The notes beneath the pieces were generated by a model, which saw only the letters and a program-made list of their open reading frames with translations, was not told where the DNA came from and did no database searches. Of a stretch of DNA of 64,000 bases, positions 42,275 to 50,689 are shown one piece after another. Where the stretch lies: NCBI RefSeq assembly GCF_029952525.1, contig NZ_JASAOF010000025.1, positions 1-64,000 on the forward strand. Reading direction: 5' to 3'. The translations under genes were made by a program, and so were the position numbers. Source of the DNA: Saccharopolyspora ipomoeae. Lineage in GTDB: Bacteria; Actinomycetota; Actinomycetes; Mycobacteriales; Pseudonocardiaceae. The first letter of the stretch is position 1; every line of letters starts with the position of its first letter.

Positions 42275-44809
42275 GTGGTAACTGTCCCGGCAGAAGTCCA
42301 GGGTCCCAGCGACGGTGAACTGCTGGAGGAAGTGCGCGGCGGTTCGTCGGAGGCGTACGCCCAGCTCTACGAACGTCACGTGGCCGCGGCCTACAACATG
42401 GCCCGCCAGGTCGCCAAGTCCGCGGCCGAGGCCGACGACCTCGTGTCCGAGGCGTTCGCCAAGGTCCTCGACACGCTGCGCGAGGGCCGCGGCCCGACTT
42501 CGGCGTTCCGCGCCTACCTGCTCACGGCCCTGCGGCACACCGCCTACGACCGGACGCGCCGCGAGAAGAAGGTGCAGCTGGCCGACGACGTCGCCGAGGT
42601 CTCGGGCGCCGACGTCAGCGTGCCGTTCAACGACACCGCGGTCGCCGGGTTAGAGCGCACGCTCGCCGCGCAGGCGTTCTCGCGGCTGCCGGAGCGCTGG
42701 CAGACGGTGCTCTGGCACATCGAGATCGAGGGGCAGACGCCCGCCGACGTCGCGCCGCTGCTGGGGCTGACGCCCAACGGCGTGTCCGCGCTGGCCTACC
42801 GGGCGCGCGAAGGACTCCGCCAGGCGTACCTGCAGGTCCACCTGGGACAGCTGGAGGCGTCCGGGTCCGGTGTGGAGCAGTGCCGGGCGGCCGTGGACCG
42901 GCTGGGCGCGTGGACCCGAGGCGGACTGTCCAAGCGGGAGACCGCGCAGGTCGAGACGCACCTGGACACCTGCGACCGGTGCCGGGCGCTGGCCGCCGAG
43001 CTCGCCGACGTCAACGGTGCGCTGCGCGTCATCATCGCGCCGCTGGTCCTGGGCGTCACCGCCACCGGCTACCTGGCGGCCGCGTCGTCGGGGACCGCCG
43101 CCGGTGCCGTCGTCGCGGGCAGCGCCGCCGGAGGTGCCGGGGCCGCCGGCGCCGCCGGGGAGGCGGCCGGCTCCGGTCCCCGCCAGGCGGTGACCGCGGG
43201 GGTGGCCACGGCCGTGCTGGCCGCGGCGATCGCGGTGGCCATGACGGGGGCCGACCAGTCCATCCCGGTCGCCCAAGCGCCCGCACCGCCACCGGCCGCG
43301 CCCCCCGCACCGGCACCGCCGCCCGCTCCCCCGGCCGCACCCGCACCCGCGCCGCCGGCGGCGCCCGCACCGGCACCGCCGCCCGCAGCTCCGGCTCCGG
43401 CGCCCGCACCCGCACCCGCACCCGCCCCGGCTCCCGCCGCACCGCCGCCCGCGGTGGCCCCGTCGCTCAACGCCGCCGGGCCGTCGCAGCCGTTGCAGCT
43501 GGTCGCCGGGGGTGCGCCGGTGTCGGTGCCGATCCGGGTGACCAACAGCGGCACCGGTCCGTCGGTGCCGCTCACCTCGACGATGGCGCTGCCTCCGGGC
43601 GTCACCGCGCAGCTGCCGGGCGCCGCGTCCGCGCCCGCCGCGACCACCCCGCAGTCGGCGTCGACCCCGGCGAGCACCTCGCCCGCGTCGGCGTCGCCGA
43701 GGTCGCTGCGCACGCAGGCCCCCGGGACCCCGGTGATCTCCTGCAGCGGCCAGACCGGCACCGTCACCTGCACCACCGACCGAGGCCTGAACCCCGGCGA
43801 GTCGCTGGTGTTCGACTACCTGGTGCGGGCCGACGAGTCGGCGACCGGCGGCGAGATCACCGTGAACATCAAGGCCGGTGGCCAGGTCGACCTGCGGCTG
43901 CCCGCCGTTCCGGTGATCGTGGAGCCCGCGCCGGAACCCGAACCGCCCGAGCCGCCGAAGCCGGTCGACGACGTCGACCTCCACGCCTGGTCCTGGGACC
44001 AGCCGTGGATGGAGGTCAGCCGGATCGCGATCGGGGTGCGCAACACCGGCACCAGCACCGGTCGCGCCGCGGCCGTGGCCACGCTGCCGGAGGGCGTCGA
44101 GGCCGACTTCGTGCCGAACGGCTGCAGCGCCGTCGGAAACACCGTGACCTGCACCGATGACGACCTCCGCCCGCAGGAGGGCTTCTACCGGGAGCTGTGG
44201 GTCTCGCGCGAGCACGACCACCCGGGCTGGCCGTGGTGGCCCGTGCAGGACCCGGACGCGGTGACCGTCGACGGCCGCCGCCAGCACGACGTGTGGGTGC
44301 CGATCACCGCGAAGCTCGGCGAGGCGACCGATCAGCAGTCCGTCCCGCTGCGGCTGTGGCTCCCGTGGTGGCCGCCGGGGCCCCCGGAGCCGACGCCTCC
44401 GACGACCCCGCCGACGACCACGAGCACGACGACGTCGACGACGACCAGCACCCGGCCCGACTGCCCGCCGTGGTGGCCGCCGGGCCACACCGGCGAGCCC
44501 CCGTGGCCGCCCGGCGAGCGTCCCGGCCACGGTCACGGCAACGGTCACGACCGCCCGTGGGACCACTGCGGCCCGCCGTCGCACGAGCGACCGCTGCCCC
44601 CGCCGCAGCCGTCGCCGACGACCCCGCCAACGACCACGACGACGACCACGACGACGACCACCCCACCGCCACCGAGCACCACGACGACGCCGAGCCCGAC
44701 CCCCAGCTCCACCCCGAGCTCCACGTCGTCCACGCCGTCGTCGACACCCCCGTCGTCCACCACGACCACACCGCCGACGTCGTCGACCACCACGAGCTCC
44801 GGACCCTGA
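42275..44809 (+). CDS. ECF sigma factor fused to zinc-finger anti-sigma-like and membrane-anchored surface region
   Basis: An 844-aa multidomain protein. Sigma region 2 spans about residues 15-95 (AYNMARQVAKSAAEADDLVS, RAYLLTALRHTAYDRTRRE) and region 4 about 128-188 (FSRLPERWQTVLWHIEIEG, LLGLTPNGVSALAYRAREGL). A zinc-finger anti-sigma motif follows with His229, Cys233 and Cys236 (HLDTCDRC). Two hydrophobic segments (about 251-270 and 305-323) would cross the membrane. Beyond are a Pro/Ala-rich spacer, two CARDB/DUF11-like beta domains, and a Trp/Pro then Thr/Ser/Pro tail. GTG 42275 follows GGAGGAAGG. Confidence 0.88.
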   Translation: MVTVPAEVQGPSDGELLEEVRGGSSEAYAQLYERHVAAAYNMARQVAKSAAEADDLVSEAFAKVLDTLREGRGPTSAFRAYLLTALRHTAYDRTRREKKVQLADDVAEVSGADVSVPFNDTAVAGLERTLAAQAFSRLPERWQTVLWHIEIEGQTPADVAPLLGLTPNGVSALAYRAREGLRQAYLQVHLGQLEASGSGVEQCRAAVDRLGAWTRGGLSKRETAQVETHLDTCDRCRALAAELADVNGALRVIIAPLVLGVTATGYLAAASSGTAAGAVVAGSAAGGAGAAGAAGEAAGSGPRQAVTAGVATAVLAAAIAVAMTGADQSIPVAQAPAPPPAAPPAPAPPPAPPAAPAPAPPAAPAPAPPPAAPAPAPAPAPAPAPAPAAPPPAVAPSLNAAGPSQPLQLVAGGAPVSVPIRVTNSGTGPSVPLTSTMALPPGVTAQLPGAASAPAATTPQSASTPASTSPASASPRSLRTQAPGTPVISCSGQTGTVTCTTDRGLNPGESLVFDYLVRADESATGGEITVNIKAGGQVDLRLPAVPVIVEPAPEPEPPEPPKPVDDVDLHAWSWDQPWMEVSRIAIGVRNTGTSTGRAAAVATLPEGVEADFVPNGCSAVGNTVTCTDDDLRPQEGFYRELWVSREHDHPGWPWWPVQDPDAVTVDGRRQHDVWVPITAKLGEATDQQSVPLRLWLPWWPPGPPEPTPPTTPPTTTSTTTSTTTSTRPDCPPWWPPGHTGEPPWPPGERPGHGHGNGHDRPWDHCGPPSHERPLPPPQPSPTTPPTTTTTTTTTTTPPPPSTTTTPSPTPSSTPSSTSSTPSSTPPSSTTTTPPTSSTTTSSGP

Positions 44810-44821
44810 CCGATCCGTCCG

Positions 44822-44900
44822 GTTCTGTCGAAAACCCCGGTTTTCACGCGACGAAAACCGGGGTTTTCGACGCGACGAATGCGGGGTTTTCGTCGGTGGG
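44822..44900. repeat. A/T-cored palindromes after the sigma-factor gene
   Basis: GAAAACCCCGGTTTTC (44830-44845) and CGAAAACCGGGGTTTTCG (44852-44869) are each palindromic and also pair with each other; a third GGGGTTTTCGTCG follows. Outer TTCTGTC and GACAGAA close the element. It lies 12 nt past the stop and is a likely terminator. A related, decayed copy is at 50331-50380. Confidence 0.75.
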
Positions 44901-44971
44901 CAGGACAGAAGTGAGGTGGGCTACTCCGGTGCCGGGGTGAGAGGTCGGGACCACTCCGTAGACTCGGGGGT

Positions 44972-45493
44972 GTGTCCGTTGCAGATTCGGTGCTCGCGCG
45001 GGTCCCGCAGGCGTACCGAGCGCTCGCTGTGCGGCACCGGGAGCTGCTCAAGTTCGGTGTCGTCGGGGCGATCACCTTCTTCATCGACACGGGCATCTTC
45101 TACGCGCTCAAGCTGACGATCCTCTCGCCGAAGCCCGTGACCTCGAAGGTCATCGCGGTGCTGGTGGCGACGCTGGTGTCCTACGTGCTCAACCGGGACT
45201 GGTCGTTCCGCACGCGCGGCGGTCGCCGCAGGCATCACGAGGCGACGCTGTACTTCATCATCAGCGGCATCGGCGTGGGCCTGTACTCGGCCCCGCTGTG
45301 GGTGTCGCGCTACGTGCTGCACCTGCAGACGCCGTTCACCAGCAGGCTCGTCGAGGAGCTCGCCGACTTCACCTCCGGCCAGGTCGTCGGCCTGCTGCTG
45401 GGGATGGCGTTCCGCTGGTGGGCGTTCCGCAAGTGGGTCTTCCCCACCGATCACGAGGACGAGGACCAGCGCGAACGCGTCCTCGCGCGCTGA
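44972..45493 (+). CDS. GtrA family membrane protein
   Basis: A 173-aa protein with four transmembrane helices of the GtrA/DPMS-associated family (Rv3277 position). LKFGVVGAITFFIDTGIFYAL, VSYVLNRDWSFR and the final FRWWAFRKWVF are characteristic. Such proteins are thought to help move polyprenyl-phosphate-linked sugars across the membrane, fitting the glycan genes nearby. TAGACT ends 7 nt before GTG 44972, so the message is probably leaderless. Confidence 0.9.
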   Translation: MSVADSVLARVPQAYRALAVRHRELLKFGVVGAITFFIDTGIFYALKLTILSPKPVTSKVIAVLVATLVSYVLNRDWSFRTRGGRRRHHEATLYFIISGIGVGLYSAPLWVSRYVLHLQTPFTSRLVEELADFTSGQVVGLLLGMAFRWWAFRKWVFPTDHEDEDQRERVLAR

Positions 45494-45512
45494 ACGCCAG
45501 GAGCTCGTGCCC

Positions 45513-46787
45513 TCAGCGCGGGGTGGGTTCGGGTTTCCAGGGCAGGCCGAGGACGTCGTCGGCGCGGGCGACGCGCAGGAACACCTCGAACATCGCCGGG
45601 CGGGCCTGGCTGAGCTCCAGCCGCCCGCCGTCGGCCTCCACCAGCGCCCTGGCCAGCGCCAGCCCGACGCCCGTGGAGCCGTGGCCGGAGAAGCCGCGCT
45701 CGAAGACGTGCGGCACCAGCGCGTCCGGCACCCCGGATCCGGAGTCGGAGACCTCGATGAGCACCGTGCCGCCGCCGTGCCGGGCGGTGAGCGCGACGGG
45801 GCCCTCGCCGTGCCGCAGCGCGTTGTCCAGCAGCACCCCGATCGCCTCCCGCAGCCGGGCCGGGGTGGCCCGGGCCAGCAGCTCGTCGGCGACCTTGAAC
45901 CGCAGGGCGCGGCCCTGGGCGCGCAGCGGTTCCCGCCACTCGTCGGCGACCTGGGTGAGCAGGCTGGTGACGTCGAGGGGTTCGGCGTCGCGGGCGCGGG
46001 CGGCGGTCGCCGCGGCCAGCAGGTCGTCGAGGACCGCGGAGAGCCGTTCGGCCTGTTCCAGCGCGGCCCGCGCCTCCTCGGCGACGTCGGCGTCCTCGAC
46101 GGCGGCCAGCGCCTCCAGCCGCAGGTGCAGGGCGGTCAGGCGGCTGCGGAGCTGGTGCGAGACGTCGCCGACGAGTTCGCGTTCCCGCTGCACCAGCTGC
46201 GACAGCGCCGCACCCGAGGCGTCCAGCGCGTCGGCGACCCGGTCCAGCTCGGGAACCTCGTGCCGCTGCGGGTCGGGGCGGAAGTCACCGGCGCCGAGCC
46301 GGGCGGCGCGGGAGGCGACGTGGCGGAGCGGGTCGGCGAGCCGCCGCGCCGTCACCGAGGCCACGATCATGCCGGTGCCCGCCGAGAGCACCACCAGCAT
46401 CAGCACCAGGCCCGCGACCTGGAGCTGCTGGGTGCGCACCGGGGCGCTGGGCGCGGCGATGGTCACCGAGCCGCTCTGCACCATCGGCACCATCTGCACC
46501 AGCGGGGCCTCGCCCGGGTCGGGGCCGTAGACGTAGTCGTGGGACTGGGTGCGCACGACCAGCCGGGCGCCGCGCGGCACGGCCAGCCGCACCGCGTTGA
46601 GGTCGATCGGCCGCTGGTTGGCGACCTGCTCGTCGAGCAGCGTCGCGATCTGCTGGGCGCGGGTCGACAGGTCCGCGCCGGTGAGGTCCTGGACGAGCTT
46701 GAGCGCGGTGAACCCCAGCGGCAGCCCCAGCACGACGGTGGTGACGGCCACTGCGAGCAGCGTGGCCTGCAGAATCCGGCGGCGCAT
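45513..46787 (-). CDS. Sensor histidine kinase
   Basis: A 424-aa membrane kinase: helix 1 (about 7-30), an extracytoplasmic sensor region (about 31-122), helix 2 (about 123-145) and a HAMP linker. The dimerisation box GDVSHQLRSRLTAL contains the phospho-acceptor His211. The ATPase domain has DNALRHG (N box) and DSGSGVPD (G1). The signal is unknown. It starts 6 nt after the response-regulator stop on the same strand, a standard two-component operon. Confidence 0.92.
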   Translation of the reverse strand: MRRRILQATLLAVAVTTVVLGLPLGFTALKLVQDLTGADLSTRAQQIATLLDEQVANQRPIDLNAVRLAVPRGARLVVRTQSHDYVYGPDPGEAPLVQMVPMVQSGSVTIAAPSAPVRTQQLQVAGLVLMLVVLSAGTGMIVASVTARRLADPLRHVASRAARLGAGDFRPDPQRHEVPELDRVADALDASGAALSQLVQRERELVGDVSHQLRSRLTALHLRLEALAAVEDADVAEEARAALEQAERLSAVLDDLLAAATAARARDAEPLDVTSLLTQVADEWREPLRAQGRALRFKVADELLARATPARLREAIGVLLDNALRHGEGPVALTARHGGGTVLIEVSDSGSGVPDALVPHVFERGFSGHGSTGVGLALARALVEADGGRLELSQARPAMFEVFLRVARADDVLGLPWKPEPTPR

Positions 46788-46793
46788 CCGCGA

Positions 46794-47468
46794 CTAGTCC
46801 GAGTTGAAGCGGAACCCGACGCCGCGGACGGTCGCGATGCGGGTCTCGTCGAGTCGGCCGTTGCTGTCGCCGAGCTTCCGGCGCAGCCACGAGATGTGCA
46901 TGTCGAGGGTCTTGCTGCCCTTGCGGTCGGACTCGGGCCAGACCTCCTCCAGGATCTCCTCGCGGGTCACGACCTGGCCTGCGTGCTGCATGAGCACCCG
47001 CAGCAGCTCGTACTCCTTGTTGGCCAGCTGCACCTCGTGCTCGTCGACGAGGACTCGCCGCGCGGTGAGGTCCAGGCGCACGCCCGAGTGCTCCAGGGTT
47101 TCCGGTGCGCCGCGGCGCAGCAGCGCGCGGATGCGGGCCATGAGCTCGGCGAGCCGGAACGGTTTGGCCACGTAGTCGTCGGCACCGGCGTCGAGACCCA
47201 CCACGAAGTCGACCTCGTCGGTGCGCGCGGTGAGCATCAGCACCGGGAGTCCGCGGCCTTGCGCGCGCAGCCTGCGGCACACCTCCAGCCCGTCCATGTC
47301 GGGCAGTCCGAGGTCGAGGACCAGCAGGTCGACGCCGCCTTCGGCGGCGGTGCGCAGCGTCGAGGGACCGTCCTCGATGACCTTCACCGTGTACCCCTCG
47401 CGCTGCAGCGCCCGGGACAGCGGCACAGCGATGGCCGGGTCGTCTTCTGCCAGCAACACCACGCTCAC
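46794..47468 (-). CDS. OmpR-family response regulator
   Basis: A 224-aa regulator. The receiver domain has the acidic pair near residues 8-10, phospho-acceptor Asp52 (LVLDLGLPD), Thr80 and Lys102 (AKPF). The C-terminal winged helix (about 125-220) has NKEYELLRVLM and KTLDMHISWLRRKLG. It is the cognate regulator of the downstream kinase. TAGTCT ends 7 nt before GTG 47468, predicting a leaderless transcript. Targets are unknown. Confidence 0.94.
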   Translation of the reverse strand: MSVVLLAEDDPAIAVPLSRALQREGYTVKVIEDGPSTLRTAAEGGVDLLVLDLGLPDMDGLEVCRRLRAQGRGLPVLMLTARTDEVDFVVGLDAGADDYVAKPFRLAELMARIRALLRRGAPETLEHSGVRLDLTARRVLVDEHEVQLANKEYELLRVLMQHAGQVVTREEILEEVWPESDRKGSKTLDMHISWLRRKLGDSNGRLDETRIATVRGVGFRFNSD

Positions 47469-47606
47469 GTGCCCCAGACTAGTTGGCCCGCAAGATCTCG
47501 TCCGCCGCGTGGGCCGTTGGGCGCGGTGACCGCCGGTGCTGCTACCACCCGAGCCGCTGCCGCCCTGGGCGGGCCCGCCGAGCGCGAGGCGTTAGGGTTT
47601 CCGGTC

Positions 47607-48380
47607 GTGACCAGCGATCTCGACCTCGCCCTGCAGCTGGCCGACGTGGCCGACTCCATCACCACGGCGCGGTTCCGCGCCCGCGATCTCGGCGTCGACC
47701 GCAAACCCGACCGCACGCCGGTGACCGACGCGGACCTGGCGGTGGAGGACGCGGTGCGCGAGGTGCTCGCCGAGCACCGCCCCGGTGACGTCGTGGCCGG
47801 TGAGGAGCGCGGTGGCACGGCCGGGGACGGTCGCGCGTGGGTGCTCGACCCGATCGACGGGACCAAGAACTTCCTGCGCGGTGTCCCGGCCTGGGCGACG
47901 TTGATCGCGCTCGTCGACCGGCAGCGCCCGGTGGTGGGCGTGATCAGCGCCCCGGCGCTCGGCAAGCGCTGGTGGGCGGCTTCCGGCGAGGGCGCGTGGT
48001 GCCGGACCGGCCAGGGCGAGCCGGAGCGGATCTCGGTGTCCGGGGTGCGCGACACCGCCGACGCCTACGTCTCGACGACGCACCTGGGAACGTGGGTGGA
48101 GCACCACTCGCGGGAGTCCTACCTGCGGTTGATCGACGCGTGCTGGGAGAACCGCGCGTTCGGCGACTTCTGGCACCACTGCCTGGTCGCCGAGGGCGCC
48201 ATCGACATCGCCGCCGAGCCGATCGTCAACCCGTGGGACGTGGCCGCCGCCCAGGTCCTCGTCGAGGAGGCCGGCGGCCGGTTCACCGACCTCTCCGGCG
48301 AAGCCCGCTACGACAACGGCAGCGCCCTGTCCACCAACGGCCACCTGCACGACGAGGCGCTGCGCCTGCTTCAGCGCTGA
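47607..48380 (+). CDS. hisN: Histidinol-phosphatase (inositol monophosphatase family)
   Basis: A 257-aa Mg2+-dependent phosphatase. Metal ligands: Glu66/67 (AGEER), Asp81, Asp84 and the DPIDGT motif, and the NPWDVAAAQVLVEEAGG C-terminal site. The sequence fits the HisN branch, which removes phosphate from histidinol phosphate; an inositol- or sugar-phosphatase role cannot be excluded. GTG 47607 lies 8 nt after TAGGGT and is probably leaderless. It is divergent from the response regulator. Confidence 0.82.
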   Translation: MTSDLDLALQLADVADSITTARFRARDLGVDRKPDRTPVTDADLAVEDAVREVLAEHRPGDVVAGEERGGTAGDGRAWVLDPIDGTKNFLRGVPAWATLIALVDRQRPVVGVISAPALGKRWWAASGEGAWCRTGQGEPERISVSGVRDTADAYVSTTHLGTWVEHHSRESYLRLIDACWENRAFGDFWHHCLVAEGAIDIAAEPIVNPWDVAAAQVLVEEAGGRFTDLSGEARYDNGSALSTNGHLHDEALRLLQR

Positions 48381-48391
48381 GGACTGTCGCC

Positions 48392-48445
48392 CTGCTCGCT
48401 TCGCGCGGCGGTGCGGGTGGCGGAACCTGAGCGGCTCCGCCACAC
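48392..48445 (+). repeat. Intergenic repeat family A, copy 5
   Basis: The core GCGGCGGTGCGGGTGGCGGA begins at 48405 and continues ACCTGAGCGG. GGCGGA (48419-48424) pairs with TCCGCC (48436-48441). It lies 11 nt after hisN and before the convergent DUF2339 stop, so it may terminate both genes. Confidence 0.7.
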
Positions 48446-48458
48446 CCCGAACCTGTTT

Positions 48459-50267
48459 CTAATCGGCCTGCCTGGTCAGGAGTTTGGCGTAGCCGACTCC
48501 GGCGGTGAGCAGGATGAGGCCCGCGCAGAGGAAGGCGATGACGCGGGCGAAGCCGTCGAGGGTGCCGAGGTCGAACAGCAGCAGCTTCGCCAGCGACACG
48601 GCGGTGAGCACCATGCCGCCGATGCGCAGGTGCCGGGCGCGGACCCCGCGCAGCAGCAGGGCGATCGCGAACACCACCCAGCACAAGGTGATCAGGATGT
48701 GCCCGGTCAGGAACGCGCCGCGCGAGTCGCTGACCAGCAGGCAGGCGGCCATCGTGGCGCTGGCGGTGCCGTAGAGCAGCGCGATCGCGGCCGAGGCCCA
48801 CAGCGGCAGCGACCTCGGGAGGCTGCCGATCGCGCCGAGGCGCACGCCCGCGGTGGGCAGCGCGACCGCGACGACGCCGATCAGCAGGCCCGCGACCAGC
48901 CCGGCCACCCCGGCCGGTTCGTCGAAGACCACCAGCGCCGAGATCGGCACCTCGTTGCCCAGGGCCAGGAAGAACCCGAACACCGCGTAGCAGGCGGCGC
49001 CGAGCAGGATTCCGCCGCGCCGCAGCAGGTGTCCGGCGGCGGTCAGCAGCAGCGCCTCGCAGAGCAGACCGGTGGCCCAGCTGGAGACGTCCAGGGCGGT
49101 GATCGTGGCCTGGCCGGTGGCGATCACGGCCATCGCGCCGACGGCGGCGAGGAAGCGGCTCGGCAGCCAGTCGGCGAACGCGGGCAGGTAGCGGCCGACG
49201 GCCCAGATCGCGGCCAGCAGCAGCGCCATGCCGGCACCGGTCGCGGTCGCCTCGGCGCGCTCCAGCAGCATCGGCCCGGCCAGGAACGCCGGGGTGGGCG
49301 CGGCGACGAGCAGGCCGATCGCGGTGCGCTCGGCGGCGGGCCGGAACCCGGCGGTGACGGCGGCGACGACCACGCCGAGCACGGCCGCGGCGAGGATCGC
49401 GGGCACCAGCACCGGGTTCGGGTAGGCCAGGCCCCAGAACGCTCCGGCGAACGCGGCCAGCACGGTCGGGACGCCCGCGGCGAGCGCGAGTCCGCCCCAG
49501 CCGCGGCGCACCTGCACCGGCGCGGCGGCGACCTGCAGCAGCACCACGAAACCGATCAGCAGCGCGTCGGCCTCACCGGTGATCATCGGCGCGCAGAACG
49601 CGGAGGCCAGCACCACGCCGATGGCCAGCGGCTGCGCCTGCCAGCGGTCGGCGAGCAGCAGCCCGCCGACGGCGACGAGCAGTCCGACGCCGAGCCCGGC
49701 CGGGACGGGGAGGAAGTCGTACAGCGCGGTCGCGGCGACGACGTCGAGGAACAGCGCGGCGAAACCCGTGGTCGCCAGCGCGATCGAGGCGATCCGCTGC
49801 TCGGCGGCAGCCCGGTGCACCCACCAGCCCGCCGCGATCAGCAGCCCGGCCAGCACGGCTCCCCCGCCGACGCGCGCGGCGGGCCCGAGCCAGTCCTGCT
49901 GCACGGCCAGGACCAGCAGGAACACCACGCCGAGCAAGGTCACGCCGCCACCGACCCAGGCCAGCACCCGGCTCGGTTCGAGATCGGCCCGGAACCGCCG
50001 CCGAGGCTCGGCCACGGCCGGAGACGGGTACGACGGCACGGAGCCGGGCTCAGCACCAGCTGTCGACGACGCAGCAACCTGCTGCGGCTCGGCCTGCTGC
50101 GGCTCGGCCTGCTGGGGCTCGTGCGCAGCGGTCGGCGGAACCGCCGCCGGAGGCCGGTTCGCGGCCTCGCTCTGCAACACGCTGCCCAGGTACGACAAGC
50201 GCTGCCCGATCGCGGCCAGCTCACCGGCGACCAGCTGAAGAGCGTCCCCCTGCTGCGGATGCGACAT
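48459..50267 (-). CDS. DUF2339 polytopic membrane protein
   Basis: A 602-aa protein. Residues 1-90 are soluble, with a possible short coiled coil (LQLVAGELAAIGQRLSYLGS) and a tandem AEPQQ repeat. The rest is almost all hydrophobic, about 18 or more helices, starting with LEPSRVLAWVGGGVTLLGVVFLLVLAV, the DUF2339 hallmark. Function is unknown in all organisms I know of. ATG 50267 follows GGAG; the frame is open 10 codons further. Confidence 0.8.
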   Translation of the reverse strand: MSHPQQGDALQLVAGELAAIGQRLSYLGSVLQSEAANRPPAAVPPTAAHEPQQAEPQQAEPQQVAASSTAGAEPGSVPSYPSPAVAEPRRRFRADLEPSRVLAWVGGGVTLLGVVFLLVLAVQQDWLGPAARVGGGAVLAGLLIAAGWWVHRAAAEQRIASIALATTGFAALFLDVVAATALYDFLPVPAGLGVGLLVAVGGLLLADRWQAQPLAIGVVLASAFCAPMITGEADALLIGFVVLLQVAAAPVQVRRGWGGLALAAGVPTVLAAFAGAFWGLAYPNPVLVPAILAAAVLGVVVAAVTAGFRPAAERTAIGLLVAAPTPAFLAGPMLLERAEATATGAGMALLLAAIWAVGRYLPAFADWLPSRFLAAVGAMAVIATGQATITALDVSSWATGLLCEALLLTAAGHLLRRGGILLGAACYAVFGFFLALGNEVPISALVVFDEPAGVAGLVAGLLIGVVAVALPTAGVRLGAIGSLPRSLPLWASAAIALLYGTASATMAACLLVSDSRGAFLTGHILITLCWVVFAIALLLRGVRARHLRIGGMVLTAVSLAKLLLFDLGTLDGFARVIAFLCAGLILLTAGVGYAKLLTRQAD

Positions 50268-50330
50268 GCGGACATGCTCCACGCCACTCGCCCGCACGGC
50301 ATCGGTAGCACTACTCAGATCCCGCCCCTA

Positions 50331-50380
50331 CGTCGAAAGCCCCGGTTCTCGACGCGCGAACGCAGCGGTTCTCGACGCGG
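50331..50380. repeat. Decayed A/T-cored palindrome
   Basis: GTCGAAAGCCCCGGTTCTCG followed by ACGCGCGAACGCAGCGG and a second GGTTCTCGACGCG resembles the element at 44822-44900 with substitutions. It sits between the immunity-gene stop and the DUF2339 start. Confidence 0.55.
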
Positions 50381-50386
50381 GACCGG

Positions 50387-50689
50387 TCACTTGGGGAGGG
50401 GGGTTCCTTGGGGTGGGGTGGCGGTGACGTCCACCGGGCCCACCACGCCTCGGAGGGCCTGGGTCCAGGTGAGTCGGCCGAAGAGGTAGAAGCAGGCGAC
50501 CTGCTCGTTGCTGAAGCTCGCCCAGTCGTAGCGGTTGCCCTGCTCGCGCCAGAAGACCTCCCAGGCCGGGCCCGCGTCGGTCTCCACCCGGATCAGGCAC
50601 CACGAGTCGTCGGCCTCGGCGCCGACGGAGACGAGCTCCTCCGGGACTCCCATCGCGATCAGCCAGCCGAGTACCGATTCGCCGTTCAC
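50387..50689 (-). CDS. Probable immunity protein for the TNT toxin
   Basis: A 100-aa soluble protein whose GTG start overlaps the toxin stop by four bases. It shows SWCLIRVETDAGPAWEVFWR followed by EQGNRYDWASFSNEQVACFYLFGRL, a pattern I associate with small immunity genes next to TNT-domain toxins. Its small size, absence of a signal peptide and strict coupling to the toxin gene are the main evidence. Binding to the toxin is inferred. Confidence 0.7.
   Translation of the reverse strand: MNGESVLGWLIAMGVPEELVSVGAEADDSWCLIRVETDAGPAWEVFWREQGNRYDWASFSNEQVACFYLFGRLTWTQALRGVVGPVDVTATPPQGTPLPK

Noticed and set aside
45507-47606. 700-codon upstream extension of the hisN frame
   Set aside because: Antisense to the kinase and regulator genes; the HisN domain starts at 47607 next to a TAGGGT box.
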